The notes: generated by a model from the sequence alone, not told the origin. Counted from the first letter of the stretch, positions 16,814-25,698 are shown. The stretch: 64,000 nucleotides of DNA from Providencia rettgeri (GCF_023205015.1 NZ_CP096258.1:3906001-3970000), one strand, 5' to 3'. Made by a program: numbers and translations.

Positions 16814-17610
16814 CTATTCATCAATATGAAGTAGGCTATTGTACGCATCCCGGTTGTGTCGCCCTAAAAGGTGCCAGTTTTAAATCCTGCAAGTTTCCTG
16901 CAAGAGCATGGTTAATTGAAGATGAAAATCAGCGTTGGTTATTCGATACCGGCTATGCCACCCATTTTTATGACCATACGCGCCATGGCATTATGCGGCT
17001 ATATCGAACTGTTACCCCAGTGTATTTCGACAGCAAAGATGCCCTTGTCAATCAATTGGCCAATGATGGCCTAAAACCGAATGATATTAATGGCGTGATT
17101 TTGTCCCATTTTCATGGCGACCATATCGCAGGGCTACGTGACTTCCCCACCATACCCATTATTTGTTCAGGGGATGGTTGGGCTAAAACACGCCCTTTAA
17201 CTGGGTTTGCTGCATTGAAAAATGCCTTTGTCAGTGGTCTCTTACCTGACGACTTCGAACAACGTACTGTATTTTATGAAGGTTTTCCCAAGGTCGCGTT
17301 ACCCAATGAATTGCAAGTTTTAGGCGAAGGCTATGCCGTCAATCCGCAGAAAACGTTACTCATTGTTCCGCTCCCTGGGCATGCTGCAGGGCACATTGGT
17401 TTGTGTGTACTTACTAACTCGGGTTGGATATTGCTCGCGGGCGATGCGGCATGGTCCCCCACTAATTATCGTGAATTACGCGGCCCGATGGCAATTGCCA
17501 ATATCATCATGGATGATAAGCAAGCTTATTATGAAACACTAAATAAATTGCATGAGATTGATAAAAACAATGTGGTTATTCAACTGTGCCATGAAGGGGA
17601 TTTATTGTGA
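16807..17610 (+). CDS. Metallo-beta-lactamase-fold hydrolase
   Basis: A 267-residue MBL-fold protein. The metal-binding motif HFHGDH is at residues 101-106, and later metal ligands are suggested by LPGHAAGHIG, LLAGDAAW and the final LCHEGD. The start at ATG 16807 follows CAGGAGAACCC and overlaps the previous stop by 7 bp. Members hydrolyse lactones, thioesters or phosphoesters. In this operon it could release or open an acyl intermediate, a place taken by the alpha/beta-hydrolase OleB in ole clusters. The substrate is not readable from the sequence. Confidence 0.87.
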   Translation: MLTIHQYEVGYCTHPGCVALKGASFKSCKFPARAWLIEDENQRWLFDTGYATHFYDHTRHGIMRLYRTVTPVYFDSKDALVNQLANDGLKPNDINGVILSHFHGDHIAGLRDFPTIPIICSGDGWAKTRPLTGFAALKNAFVSGLLPDDFEQRTVFYEGFPKVALPNELQVLGEGYAVNPQKTLLIVPLPGHAAGHIGLCVLTNSGWILLAGDAAWSPTNYRELRGPMAIANIIMDDKQAYYETLNKLHEIDKNNVVIQLCHEGDLL

Positions 17611-18887
17611 TCCTCTCGATGCTCTGGCATTACTGGCGCGCACGTCGTTTAAAATTTAAAACTCGGGATGAACTAGAAGCCCATCAACAACGACATTTGG
17701 CACAATTCAAGCGCAATGTATTAACTAAAAGCCCCTATTTTCAACCTTATATTCATCAAGAGTTACATGATTTCCCCATTATGAATAAGCAAATCATGAT
17801 GGATAATTTTGATGAAATGAATACCGCCGGGCTTTCTAGTCAAAAACTTCTAGAATGTGCGCAAAAAAGTGAGCAATCTCGGGATTTTGCCCCTAAAGTG
17901 GGGCGCTACAGTGTCGGGTTATCCTCTGGAACTTCAGGCCGTCGAGGTCTGTTCGTTGTTAGCCCAGAAGAACAAAATGTCTGGTCTGGCAGTATGTTAG
18001 CTAAAATGCTACCTAAAGACCTGTTTAGTGGTGAACGCGTTGCACTGTTTCTACGTGCCAATAATAACCTGTATGAAAGTGTTAATAACCGATGGATTTC
18101 ACTGCGTTTTTATGACCTTTTTGCCGATTTTGAGCTACAACTCACAGCGCTTGAACAATATCAACCTTCCATTATCGTTGCGCCAGCCCAAGTACTCTGC
18201 GCGATTGCGGATGCCATCAACCAACAGAAAATCCAATTAAATACGCAAAAAGTGATTTCTGTCGCTGAGGTATTAGAACTCCATGACAAACAAAAATTAC
18301 AGGCGTGCTTCCCCAATGTCGGGGAAGTCTACCAAGCAACGGAAGGTTTTTTAGGCTGCACTTGCTCTCATGGTACGCTGCATTTAAATGAAGCATTTGT
18401 CCATATTGAGCCTAATTGGCTTGATAATGACCGTTTTTCCCCCATTATTACGGATTTTACCCGTAAAACTCAGCCTATTGTTCGTTATCAACTGGATGAT
18501 GTGTTAGTGGTGAAAAAAAGTGCTTGCCCCTGTGGCTCCCCTGAAATGGCGATTGAACGCATTGAGGGCCGCTGTGATGATTTACTGCAACTTCCGGGCT
18601 ATAACGGCAAAATTGTGACGATTTTCGCCGATCCCTGTGCACGGGTTATTGTGAATCACTTACCTGTTACTGCCGATTTCCGCTTAACACAGCAAGAAAA
18701 CTCATTATATTTACAGGCTGAATGTTCTCCCACGGAGCTCTCCCATTGCCAACAACAGCTGGCAAGCTATTTTTCAAGCCAACACGTTGATATTTCTCAA
18801 TTAGATTGGCAACTATCATCAGCTGCTATTATGCAAACACTCTCTATTAAAAAGCGACGCATAACCCGTAAGGAAGCAAATGAGTAG
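17607..18887 (+). CDS. PaaK/F390-synthetase-type adenylate-forming enzyme
   Basis: A 426-residue acyl-adenylating enzyme of the compact PaaK/coenzyme F390 synthetase type. It shows the phosphate-binding loop SSGTSG (106-111), the YQATEG motif (242-247), RYQLDDV (293-299) and IEGRCDDLL (319-327). A CPCG motif at 307-310 plus C251 and C253 could bind a metal, as in PaaK relatives. GTG 17607 overlaps the previous TGA by 4 bp. It probably activates a carboxylic acid made by the operon. The sequence resembles proteins labelled putative adenylate-forming enzyme rather than OleC proper. Confidence 0.85.
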   Translation: MILSMLWHYWRARRLKFKTRDELEAHQQRHLAQFKRNVLTKSPYFQPYIHQELHDFPIMNKQIMMDNFDEMNTAGLSSQKLLECAQKSEQSRDFAPKVGRYSVGLSSGTSGRRGLFVVSPEEQNVWSGSMLAKMLPKDLFSGERVALFLRANNNLYESVNNRWISLRFYDLFADFELQLTALEQYQPSIIVAPAQVLCAIADAINQQKIQLNTQKVISVAEVLELHDKQKLQACFPNVGEVYQATEGFLGCTCSHGTLHLNEAFVHIEPNWLDNDRFSPIITDFTRKTQPIVRYQLDDVLVVKKSACPCGSPEMAIERIEGRCDDLLQLPGYNGKIVTIFADPCARVIVNHLPVTADFRLTQQENSLYLQAECSPTELSHCQQQLASYFSSQHVDISQLDWQLSSAAIMQTLSIKKRRITRKEANE

Positions 18888-19494
18888 CAAAGAATTATTT
18901 ACTCGCTTTATTTATTGCCTGCTCGGCTGGGGAGCGGTTGGTATTGTTTATCAATATACTGGCCAAGTCACTGGGCAGGCTCATATTTTGTCCCCCAGTG
19001 AGATTGATAATGCCGTGCCATTTTCACCCGATGCCATCTGGCTTTATCTCTCATTTTTCCTGTTTATCCCACTTGGGTATTTTCTCAGCCCTCTAAGAAA
19101 AGCTCGCTCACTCATGTATGCCATGCAGCTCTGTGCGCTGGTTTCTGGGGCGGTCTATTTGGGGTATCCTACGACCATGCTGTACCACGATTACGACTTA
19201 TCAACCTTATCTGGACGAGCTTTGTCTGCGTTGATAAATATCGATAGCCCACAAAATTTATTACCTTCTCTGCATGTCTCATTGACTCTTGTGGTACTGA
19301 ATGCATTATGGTCAACACAACAAAAATTTCGCACACTGTTTTATAGCCTTTGGGCAATTGCGATTTGTGCCTCTGTATTGGTGTTAAAACGTCATTTATT
19401 TATTGATGTGGTCACTGGCGCACTCACCGCTTGTGGGGCATTAGTGATTGTTCACACTGCGAAGTTTGTCTTAAAGAGAAACTCTAATGAATGA
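18880..19494 (+). CDS. PAP2-family membrane phosphatase
   Basis: A 204-residue multi-pass membrane protein of the phosphatidic acid phosphatase type 2/inositolphosphotransferase kind. PSLHVS and KRHLFIDV supply the two conserved histidines and the arginine of the active site; about five hydrophobic segments are visible. The start overlaps the ligase gene by 8 bp. In this operon it may dephosphorylate a lipid or transfer a headgroup. The PSLHVSLT variant resembles PAP2 proteins involved in lipid headgroup exchange, but that is only suggestive. Confidence 0.83.
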   Translation: MSSKELFTRFIYCLLGWGAVGIVYQYTGQVTGQAHILSPSEIDNAVPFSPDAIWLYLSFFLFIPLGYFLSPLRKARSLMYAMQLCALVSGAVYLGYPTTMLYHDYDLSTLSGRALSALINIDSPQNLLPSLHVSLTLVVLNALWSTQQKFRTLFYSLWAIAICASVLVLKRHLFIDVVTGALTACGALVIVHTAKFVLKRNSNE

Positions 19495-20611
19495 ATTAAC
19501 CTTTCCGATTATTTTCATGTTAGCGGTCGTGGTCGCAGAAGGTTTAGTGATCGCCAAAACACAAAGAGGCACCGTTAGCTGGCAAGAGTTGGTATTCAAC
19601 CTCAACTCGGGCCATATTATGTTATGGCTATTTAGAGGGTTAGAGCTCTTTTGCTATGGTTTTGTAGTCACCCACTATTCATTCAATGTGGTCGAAAACT
19701 GGCCGACCGTGTTAGTGTGGATTTTTACCATTTTCGCATGGGATTTTGGCTTTTACTGGCTTCACCGCTTACATCACACTTACCGTATTTTATGGGCCGT
19801 CCATGTGGTTCATCACCAAGGAGAGCATTATAACCTCTCCTTAGGCGTCCGTAATTCATGGTATTCATCACTGACATCGATTCCATTTTTCATGCTATTG
19901 GCACTGATGGGGATCCCCTTAGAGGTATTCCTCACCGTTTCAATATTGCACTATACCATTCAATTCTTTAACCACAGTGCGCTGATCCCACGTTTGGGTT
20001 GGTTGGAGAAATTCATGGTAACGCCACAGCACCACCGAGTTCACCATGTGAAAGAAGGGCATTACTCCAACCGTAATTTCGGGGGCAGCTTTATTTTTTG
20101 GGATAAACTGTTTGGCACATTTTCCAAATTACCTGAAACTGAGCACCATTTTGGTATCAAAGGGGCACCCGCCTCTGAAAATCCGTTTATTGATAGTAAC
20201 TTACCTTTTTGGCGTATCATTAAACGTCACAGTCAACCCAAGGTGAAACCTGCGCCCTTATTTCGTGTAAACCAAGTCGCATTAGTAATGGGAACACTTC
20301 TCTTATTTAGCTTAGTTATTGGTTATGTCTATCTTTATGGCTATGGTTACCAAGGTACTACACTGCAACAAGCCATTTTGTTCGTTCTATTAGCTCTGGG
20401 AACCGTAGCTTTATCGGGTATTTCAGATGGCCGTAAAATTGGCCTGATGAGCTGGTTTTTCATCGCTTGCTTGCTATTAATTTGCATTTTATTTATTTGG
20501 CAATGGACAACCCCATTTTGGGTTATTTTTACCAGTGCTCTGTGGTTACATAGTTTATTAATGTTAATCGGTATAGGCCGAAAACCCATACAGGTGAGTG
20601 ATGTCCTCTGA
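19487..20611 (+). CDS. Sterol desaturase / fatty acid hydroxylase family membrane enzyme
   Basis: A 374-residue integral membrane di-iron oxygenase. Three histidine clusters are present: HRLHH at 93-97, HVVHH at 106-110 and HHRVHH at 182-187, the metal-binding set of the ERG3/fatty acid hydroxylase superfamily. A C-terminal block of about 110 residues adds three or four more membrane segments. The start overlaps the PAP2 gene by 8 bp. It likely hydroxylates or desaturates an acyl or alkyl chain, or acts as an ether-bond oxygenase like related bacterial members. Confidence 0.88.
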   Translation: MNELTFPIIFMLAVVVAEGLVIAKTQRGTVSWQELVFNLNSGHIMLWLFRGLELFCYGFVVTHYSFNVVENWPTVLVWIFTIFAWDFGFYWLHRLHHTYRILWAVHVVHHQGEHYNLSLGVRNSWYSSLTSIPFFMLLALMGIPLEVFLTVSILHYTIQFFNHSALIPRLGWLEKFMVTPQHHRVHHVKEGHYSNRNFGGSFIFWDKLFGTFSKLPETEHHFGIKGAPASENPFIDSNLPFWRIIKRHSQPKVKPAPLFRVNQVALVMGTLLLFSLVIGYVYLYGYGYQGTTLQQAILFVLLALGTVALSGISDGRKIGLMSWFFIACLLLICILFIWQWTTPFWVIFTSALWLHSLLMLIGIGRKPIQVSDVL

Positions 20612-21704
20612 GCCGCTAAGGCCGTTAGGCTACCAACATCGCCATGATCAAGCGTTCCAAAAAGCGTTGAACATGGCGGCCAAACACTATTTACAACAGA
20701 GGGCTGATCACCGGTTTGCTGATACACGCTTTTATTTAAAGAGCCTAACTTTAATCTTTTGTTGCTTAGGCAGCTACGCCATTGCGTTATGCGTTAACAC
20801 GTCTTGGGCATTTTTTATTTTTTACCCTCTATTTATTTGCTTCGCATTGTTATTGGCGATTAACTTAGTTCACGATGCTTCCCATAATGCGATTTTCAAA
20901 CAGGCCAAAGCCAACTATTGGCTCAATTTTTGGGTCACTATTCCATTGGGGTTAGACCCTGAATGTTGGCGAGTCAGGCATATTATTTTTCACCATGCGC
21001 ACACCAATATTCGTCATTATGATTTAGATATTGAAGAAAATTTTGTCTTACGGCAAACGCCTTATCAGCGCTGGTACCCGTTTATGCGAGCTCAGCATCT
21101 GTATTGGCCATTAATTGCCGCAATGACTTTCCCCGCATTGATTTGGTTCTTTGATTGGATGGACAGATTTCATTTGACGCGCGTCGCCCCTCATATGCGC
21201 CATCAAGGCCACCGGGGTATTGGGTCATTTTTATTGGCTAAGTTACTGCATTTAATTGTTGCAATAGCCATACCTGCGTTTGTTATCACAGATATTGGTT
21301 TAGCGACCTTGATATTCACCTACTTATTTAGCCAAATGTTTGCTTCTCTCATATTTGTTGTATTGATACTTGGCACCCATTGGGCGAAAGCAACTTTTTA
21401 TACGCCTCCCAAAGAAGGTAATATGCCACATGGTTTTTATACTCATACTTTTTCAACCACTTATGACTGGCAAACCACACCTCGTTGGCTAACCTATTGG
21501 TTGGGAGGGTTAAACTTGCATCTTACCCATCATCTATTTCCCAATTGGAATCACCGCCATTACCCTGCCCTTGCTAAGATCATTGAGCAAACCGCCAAAC
21601 AGTTTTCGATGGATTATCATTGTATTAGCGCGAAAGAATTGTTTATTTACCAACAGCAGTTTTTAAAAGAAATGGGAACGGGCAAGCAAGCAGATAAGCA
21701 CTGA
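20601..21704 (+). CDS. Fatty acid desaturase family membrane enzyme
   Basis: A 367-residue acyl desaturase/hydroxylase with three histidine boxes: HDASH at 91-95, HIIFHHAHTN at 127-136, and HLTHHLFPNWNH near the C-terminus. Several hydrophobic segments surround them. ATG 20601 is preferred to GTG 20598 because AGGTGAG lies directly upstream; either overlaps the previous gene. As the last gene of the operon it ends at a strong hairpin. It introduces a double bond or hydroxyl into the operon's acyl product or into membrane acyl chains; the position is unknown. Confidence 0.9.
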   Translation: MSSEPLRPLGYQHRHDQAFQKALNMAAKHYLQQRADHRFADTRFYLKSLTLIFCCLGSYAIALCVNTSWAFFIFYPLFICFALLLAINLVHDASHNAIFKQAKANYWLNFWVTIPLGLDPECWRVRHIIFHHAHTNIRHYDLDIEENFVLRQTPYQRWYPFMRAQHLYWPLIAAMTFPALIWFFDWMDRFHLTRVAPHMRHQGHRGIGSFLLAKLLHLIVAIAIPAFVITDIGLATLIFTYLFSQMFASLIFVVLILGTHWAKATFYTPPKEGNMPHGFYTHTFSTTYDWQTTPRWLTYWLGGLNLHLTHHLFPNWNHRHYPALAKIIEQTAKQFSMDYHCISAKELFIYQQQFLKEMGTGKQADKH

Positions 21705-21723
21705 ACCCTATAACTCAGTGCTT
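21696..21723 (+). terminator. Terminator hairpin of the lipid operon
   Basis: AAGCACTGA (21696-21704) and TCAGTGCTT (21715-21723) form a perfect 9-bp stem with a 10-nt loop. The left arm includes the stop codon of the desaturase gene. A short T-rich stretch follows, and the convergent deacetylase gene ends 16 bp away. Confidence 0.7.
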
Positions 21724-21738
21724 TCATTACACTATGAA

Positions 21739-23058
21739 TTACCTATCAATAATAATATTTTGATTTACGACGCTTTTTTCACTATTTCCTACCATCTGAG
21801 CAAATTTCTCTAATGGGTCACTCCGAAAAGCATACAAACGTTTAAGCGCAAATGGGTTATCCCCCAATTTGACTTTTCCTTGAATAGTTGTCAGCGCCAA
21901 GTGCAAACCGGCTTCCCTTCCTGCCTCCATCGCGGAGGCGTTATAACCACCAAACGGATAGGCTAAATAGCGCTGTTTAGGTTCAAAGCGACTCAAAATT
22001 TTCATCGACCGCTTAAAATCCAACATGATCGTGTGTTCTTTCCGGCTAAACAAAATGGGCGAATTATGGTTATCTAAACGATGTAAAAAGTGAGTATGAG
22101 ATTGGATGTTAAAAACGTCTCGACTATCTTTGATTTCTTGCTTACTCATAAATTGCAGGGTATCCGCCGACCATTTTTGTGGCTGCGTTTTGATGCGTGA
22201 AGAAATAATAAATAGCGTCGCCTGCTGGCGGTTATGCCTTAAAATCGGTAATGCATAGCGATAAACTGATTTTAAACCGTCGTCAAATGTCAGCACAACC
22301 GCCTTACCGGGTAGATTGGCGGATTTATTCAGATAATCTTCCACGTCAGCAAGCGAAAGGGTCTGGTAGCCCTCTTGTTTTAAATAATTCATTTGTTCGC
22401 GAAATGCTTCTACGGATGTCGTCGTTGACGTGTCACGAAAATGCTTATTTTCACTGTCTTTGAGAATATGGTGATAGGTTAAAATTGGAATGCCTTTATC
22501 CAATGTAACATCATCTAAGCGCACATAACCGAGCCTATCCCCTATACGAATAGTTAGCCATGCCGTTTTTTCACCAGCCTTATCCGTTTTAATCATCCGT
22601 GCTAACACAGGGTAACGCAGGTTTTCCCATAAAGAGGCAATTTGCTTACCATTACTCTGAGTTGAACTGTATATCGCTGTTTTTTGGTGTGTGACTAAAT
22701 AATCATAAATGGGGTTTTGTAAATCATTTAGCCTATCCACTTCAGGTACATAACGGGGTTTTTGGTTAGAAAACGATACTGTTTTTACAAAAGCATAATC
22801 ATTGCCAAACTGCATTGCACAATAATCTCCCGAAGGAGAATAGGCATAAAAACCGTGTTCTGCGTTAAGTTCTGCGACAGCGCGCATTTCTCCAGCAATC
22901 ATGGCAAAAATAATTTCAGGCTGTTTCGTTTGCACTAGCTTGGGGGGTATGTCAGTTAACCGCCAATCATCTGTGTTGTTGACGATTTCAGAAGCCAAAG
23001 ATTGAGGTAAAGAGCTCGTCAATAAAATACAGAGCAAAAAAAGTAATCGTTTAGACAT
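21739..23058 (-). CDS. Exported polysaccharide deacetylase (NodB domain)
   Basis: A 439-residue protein with a signal peptide (ending near SLAS-EIVN). An N-terminal region of about 190 residues of unknown type includes an SH3-like tail (RIGDRLGYVRLDDV). A C-terminal carbohydrate esterase 4 domain carries the catalytic TFDDG at 257-261, SHTHFLHR with the metal histidines, and YPFGGYN. It probably deacetylates an N-acetylhexosamine-containing glycan in the periplasm or at the surface. It is monocistronic and convergent with the lipid operon, so functional linkage is not shown. The GIPILTYHHI stretch resembles PgaB/IcaB-type enzymes. Confidence 0.88.
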   Translation of the reverse strand: MSKRLLFLLCILLTSSLPQSLASEIVNNTDDWRLTDIPPKLVQTKQPEIIFAMIAGEMRAVAELNAEHGFYAYSPSGDYCAMQFGNDYAFVKTVSFSNQKPRYVPEVDRLNDLQNPIYDYLVTHQKTAIYSSTQSNGKQIASLWENLRYPVLARMIKTDKAGEKTAWLTIRIGDRLGYVRLDDVTLDKGIPILTYHHILKDSENKHFRDTSTTTSVEAFREQMNYLKQEGYQTLSLADVEDYLNKSANLPGKAVVLTFDDGLKSVYRYALPILRHNRQQATLFIISSRIKTQPQKWSADTLQFMSKQEIKDSRDVFNIQSHTHFLHRLDNHNSPILFSRKEHTIMLDFKRSMKILSRFEPKQRYLAYPFGGYNASAMEAGREAGLHLALTTIQGKVKLGDNPFALKRLYAFRSDPLEKFAQMVGNSEKSVVNQNIIIDR

Positions 23059-23191
23059 TTTTCATCCACTATAGCGCTGAGTTTTGCGTAATTATTCTAA
23101 ACCGACTCTGGATTGAACCCCATACCCTGATAAAAATTTTATTGTCTCATCCTCTTTCTCAAAAATAAGCCAAGAAAATAATGAGGAATAA

Positions 23192-23953
23192 CTAGCTGTT
23201 ATCATCCATGGTTGGGCTATCTGCGAAGAAATAGCGATCCATGGTGAATTCGAAGTCATCACTGGTCGCATTGAATAACATTTTTTTGGTATTTTCCAAA
23301 TGTTGCCACATAGCTTGCCGTGCCCCTTTCGGGTCTCGACGCGCTAGTGCCTGCAAAATTTGGTCATGCTCATCACACCAGCTCTCAATCGAACGGTTAT
23401 CAATGTGCTCGTGAAGCTTGAGCCAGTAAGGATTACGTAAGCGTTGGCTCCACATTTGCTCAACGATCACCACCATCGCACTGTTATGGGTCGACGCGGC
23501 AATTTGCATGTGAAAGGCGAGATCCCATGTTGAATCACGAAAACGATCCTCTTTGCGAGCATGCTTTTGAATATCAACCAGTTTTAGAATATCTTCTTTG
23601 GTGGCTTGGGTTGCTGCGAACTCAGCGATGTGACTTTCAATCAGTTGCCTTGCTTGTAATAGCTCAAATGGCCCACAACGGCTAAATTCTAATCCTGTTT
23701 CTGTATTGACTGAGTTATTGGACCGGTTACTAATAACATGTATACCAGATCCCTTGCGCACATCCACATAACCTTCGACTTCTAGCATAATGATGGCTTC
23801 ACGGATCACCGTACGGCTCACCTTCATTTCGTCAGCAAGTAACCGTTCCGCAGGCAATTTGGTGCCAACTGGGTATTCGTCATTTTCGATACGTTCTTTG
23901 ACCAGAGCCGCAACTTGTTGGTATAGGCGCGGTTCACTCTCTTGTGAGCTCAT
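23192..23953 (-). CDS. exuR: Hexuronate regulon repressor ExuR (GntR/FadR family)
   Basis: A 253-residue repressor of galacturonate/glucuronate catabolism, relieved by hexuronates. The N-terminal winged HTH (RLYQQVAALVKERIENDEY to about residue 70, with VSRTVIREAIIMLEVEGYV) and the FCD ligand domain (CGPFELLQARQLIESHIAEF, NPYWLKLHEHID, AMWQHLENTKKMLFN) match E. coli ExuR throughout and far better than UxuR. It is divergent from uxaA with 240 bp between them, containing a candidate ExuR operator. Confidence 0.93.
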   Translation of the reverse strand: MSSQESEPRLYQQVAALVKERIENDEYPVGTKLPAERLLADEMKVSRTVIREAIIMLEVEGYVDVRKGSGIHVISNRSNNSVNTETGLEFSRCGPFELLQARQLIESHIAEFAATQATKEDILKLVDIQKHARKEDRFRDSTWDLAFHMQIAASTHNSAMVVIVEQMWSQRLRNPYWLKLHEHIDNRSIESWCDEHDQILQALARRDPKGARQAMWQHLENTKKMLFNATSDDFEFTMDRYFFADSPTMDDNS

Positions 23954-24063
23954 TATTTTCTCCTTTCACATAACCACCCGACTCGCTGACCATCAATGCC
24001 TACAGTATAACGAAATTTTTCGACGATGGGTGAAATAGAACTTCACGAATAAATAAATCACAA

Positions 24064-24109
24064 TAAATTGGTATAACACCTTTTAAAGTTATAAACCAGA
24101 CCGTATAAT
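24064..24109 (+). promoter_or_regulatory. uxaA promoter region with candidate ExuR operator
   Basis: AAATTGGTATAACACC at 24065-24080 matches the left half of the E. coli ExuR/UxuR operator (AAATTGGTATACCAATTT) well and its right half only partly. A perfect -10 hexamer TATAAT follows at 24104-24109 with a poor -35. The pairing of an ExuR-type gene with this box supports repression of uxaA by ExuR. Confidence 0.5.
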
Positions 24110-24193
24110 GAATGAAATTTAGACAACAAAAGATCATTCATACTTTTTATGGCTGATCACGCTTAATCCGATTTCCAATTCAGGGAACGCAAT

Positions 24194-25687
24194 ATGATAA
24201 AAGATATAATTAAAATACATCCCAATGACAATGTCGCCATTACTTTAGTTAACCGACAAGCAGGGGAAACCATTAGTGTTGCAGAGCAATCAGTGACATT
24301 AAAACAAGATGTTGACCGAGGGCATAAAATCGCCCTAGCTCCGATTCAAACTGGCAAAAATATTGTTAAATATGGCGCTCCCATCGGCCATGCAACGACG
24401 ACCATAACGGCAGGCGAGCATGTTCATACTCATAATACCGCCACCAATTTAAGTGCTTTAAACGAATATGAATACCGCCCTGAACACAACACAATTGCCG
24501 TTACACGACCAAATCCAGACGTGCAAATCTATCGCCGAGCAAACGGTGATGTGGCTATCCGTAATGAAATTTGGGTGATCCCAACAGTCGGCTGTGTTAA
24601 TGCGCTGGCGAGAAAAATGATCGAACGCTTTAATAAACAACACAATGGTGCTTCTGATATTGATGGTGTATATCTTTATAACCATACTTTAGGCTGTTCC
24701 CAGCTCGGTGATGACCATTTAACAACCCGTACTATTTTACAAGATATGGTTAAGCACCCTAACGCAGGTGGCGTACTCGTCATCGGTTTAGGCTGTGAAA
24801 ACAATCAAGTCGCCGCTTTTAAAGAAACACTAGGTGACTATGATGATGAACGCGTCAAATTTATGGTTTGCCAACAATTAGATGATGAAATTGAAGCCGG
24901 TGTAGAGCACCTTAATGCACTTTATCAATTCGTCCAACAGAACAAACGCGAGGCGGGTAAGCTGAGCGAAGTGAAATTTGGCCTTGAATGTGGTGGCTCT
25001 GATGGGCTTTCAGGGATCACAGCTAACCCATTGCTAGGCTGTTTTTCTGATTTTTTAGTCAGCCATAACGGAACCACGGTGTTAACCGAAGTCCCTGAAA
25101 TGTTTGGCGCTGAACAAATTCTAATGAACCACTGCCATGATGAACAGACGTTTGAAAAAACGGTCAATATGATCAATGACTTTAAACAGTATTTTATTGC
25201 TCATGACCAGCCAATTTATGAAAACCCATCTCCAGGCAATAAAGCTGGAGGAATTTCGACACTTGAAGAAAAATCCCTCGGCTGCACACAAAAGGCGGGT
25301 ACTAGCCAAGTCATGGATGTTTTAAAATATGGAGAGCGCCTGACAACCCCAGGGTTCAATTTGTTAAGCGCACCGGGTAATGACGCCATTGCCACCAGTG
25401 CCTTAGGCGCAGCTGGCTGCCATATGGTGTTATTTACAACGGGTCGCGGCACACCATACGGTGGTTTTGTTCCCACCATGAAAATTGCGACCAATAATGA
25501 GTTAGCTGCTAAAAAACCCCATTGGATTGATTTTAATGCAGGCGCCTTATTAACAGGAAAATCCATGGATCAATTATTAGATGACTTCATTCAGCTTGTT
25601 GTCAAAACCGTTAATGGTGAACACACTAAAAATGAAATCAATGATTTCCGTGAATTAGCGATTTTTAAAATGGGCGTCACACTTTAA
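24194..25687 (+). CDS. uxaA: Altronate dehydratase
   Basis: It dehydrates D-altronate to 2-keto-3-deoxygluconate in D-galacturonate catabolism. The 497-residue protein aligns end to end with E. coli UxaA: the N-terminal SAF-like domain with GEHVHTHNTATNLS, then the dehydratase domain with PTVGCVNALARKM, HTLGCSQLGDD, LGCENNQVAAF, FGLECGGSDGLSGITANP and the final FRELAIFKMGVTL. Iron or manganese is the expected cofactor. Unlike in E. coli, no uxaB or uxaC follows; a terminator does. Confidence 0.96.
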   Translation: MIKDIIKIHPNDNVAITLVNRQAGETISVAEQSVTLKQDVDRGHKIALAPIQTGKNIVKYGAPIGHATTTITAGEHVHTHNTATNLSALNEYEYRPEHNTIAVTRPNPDVQIYRRANGDVAIRNEIWVIPTVGCVNALARKMIERFNKQHNGASDIDGVYLYNHTLGCSQLGDDHLTTRTILQDMVKHPNAGGVLVIGLGCENNQVAAFKETLGDYDDERVKFMVCQQLDDEIEAGVEHLNALYQFVQQNKREAGKLSEVKFGLECGGSDGLSGITANPLLGCFSDFLVSHNGTTVLTEVPEMFGAEQILMNHCHDEQTFEKTVNMINDFKQYFIAHDQPIYENPSPGNKAGGISTLEEKSLGCTQKAGTSQVMDVLKYGERLTTPGFNLLSAPGNDAIATSALGAAGCHMVLFTTGRGTPYGGFVPTMKIATNNELAAKKPHWIDFNAGALLTGKSMDQLLDDFIQLVVKTVNGEHTKNEINDFRELAIFKMGVTL

Positions 25688-25698
25688 AAACAAACTAT

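Noticed and set aside
14811..21704. Aryl polyene or flexirubin cluster
   Set aside because: No ACPs, KAS II/ketoreductase/dehydratase sets, ammonia-lyase or exporter genes are present.
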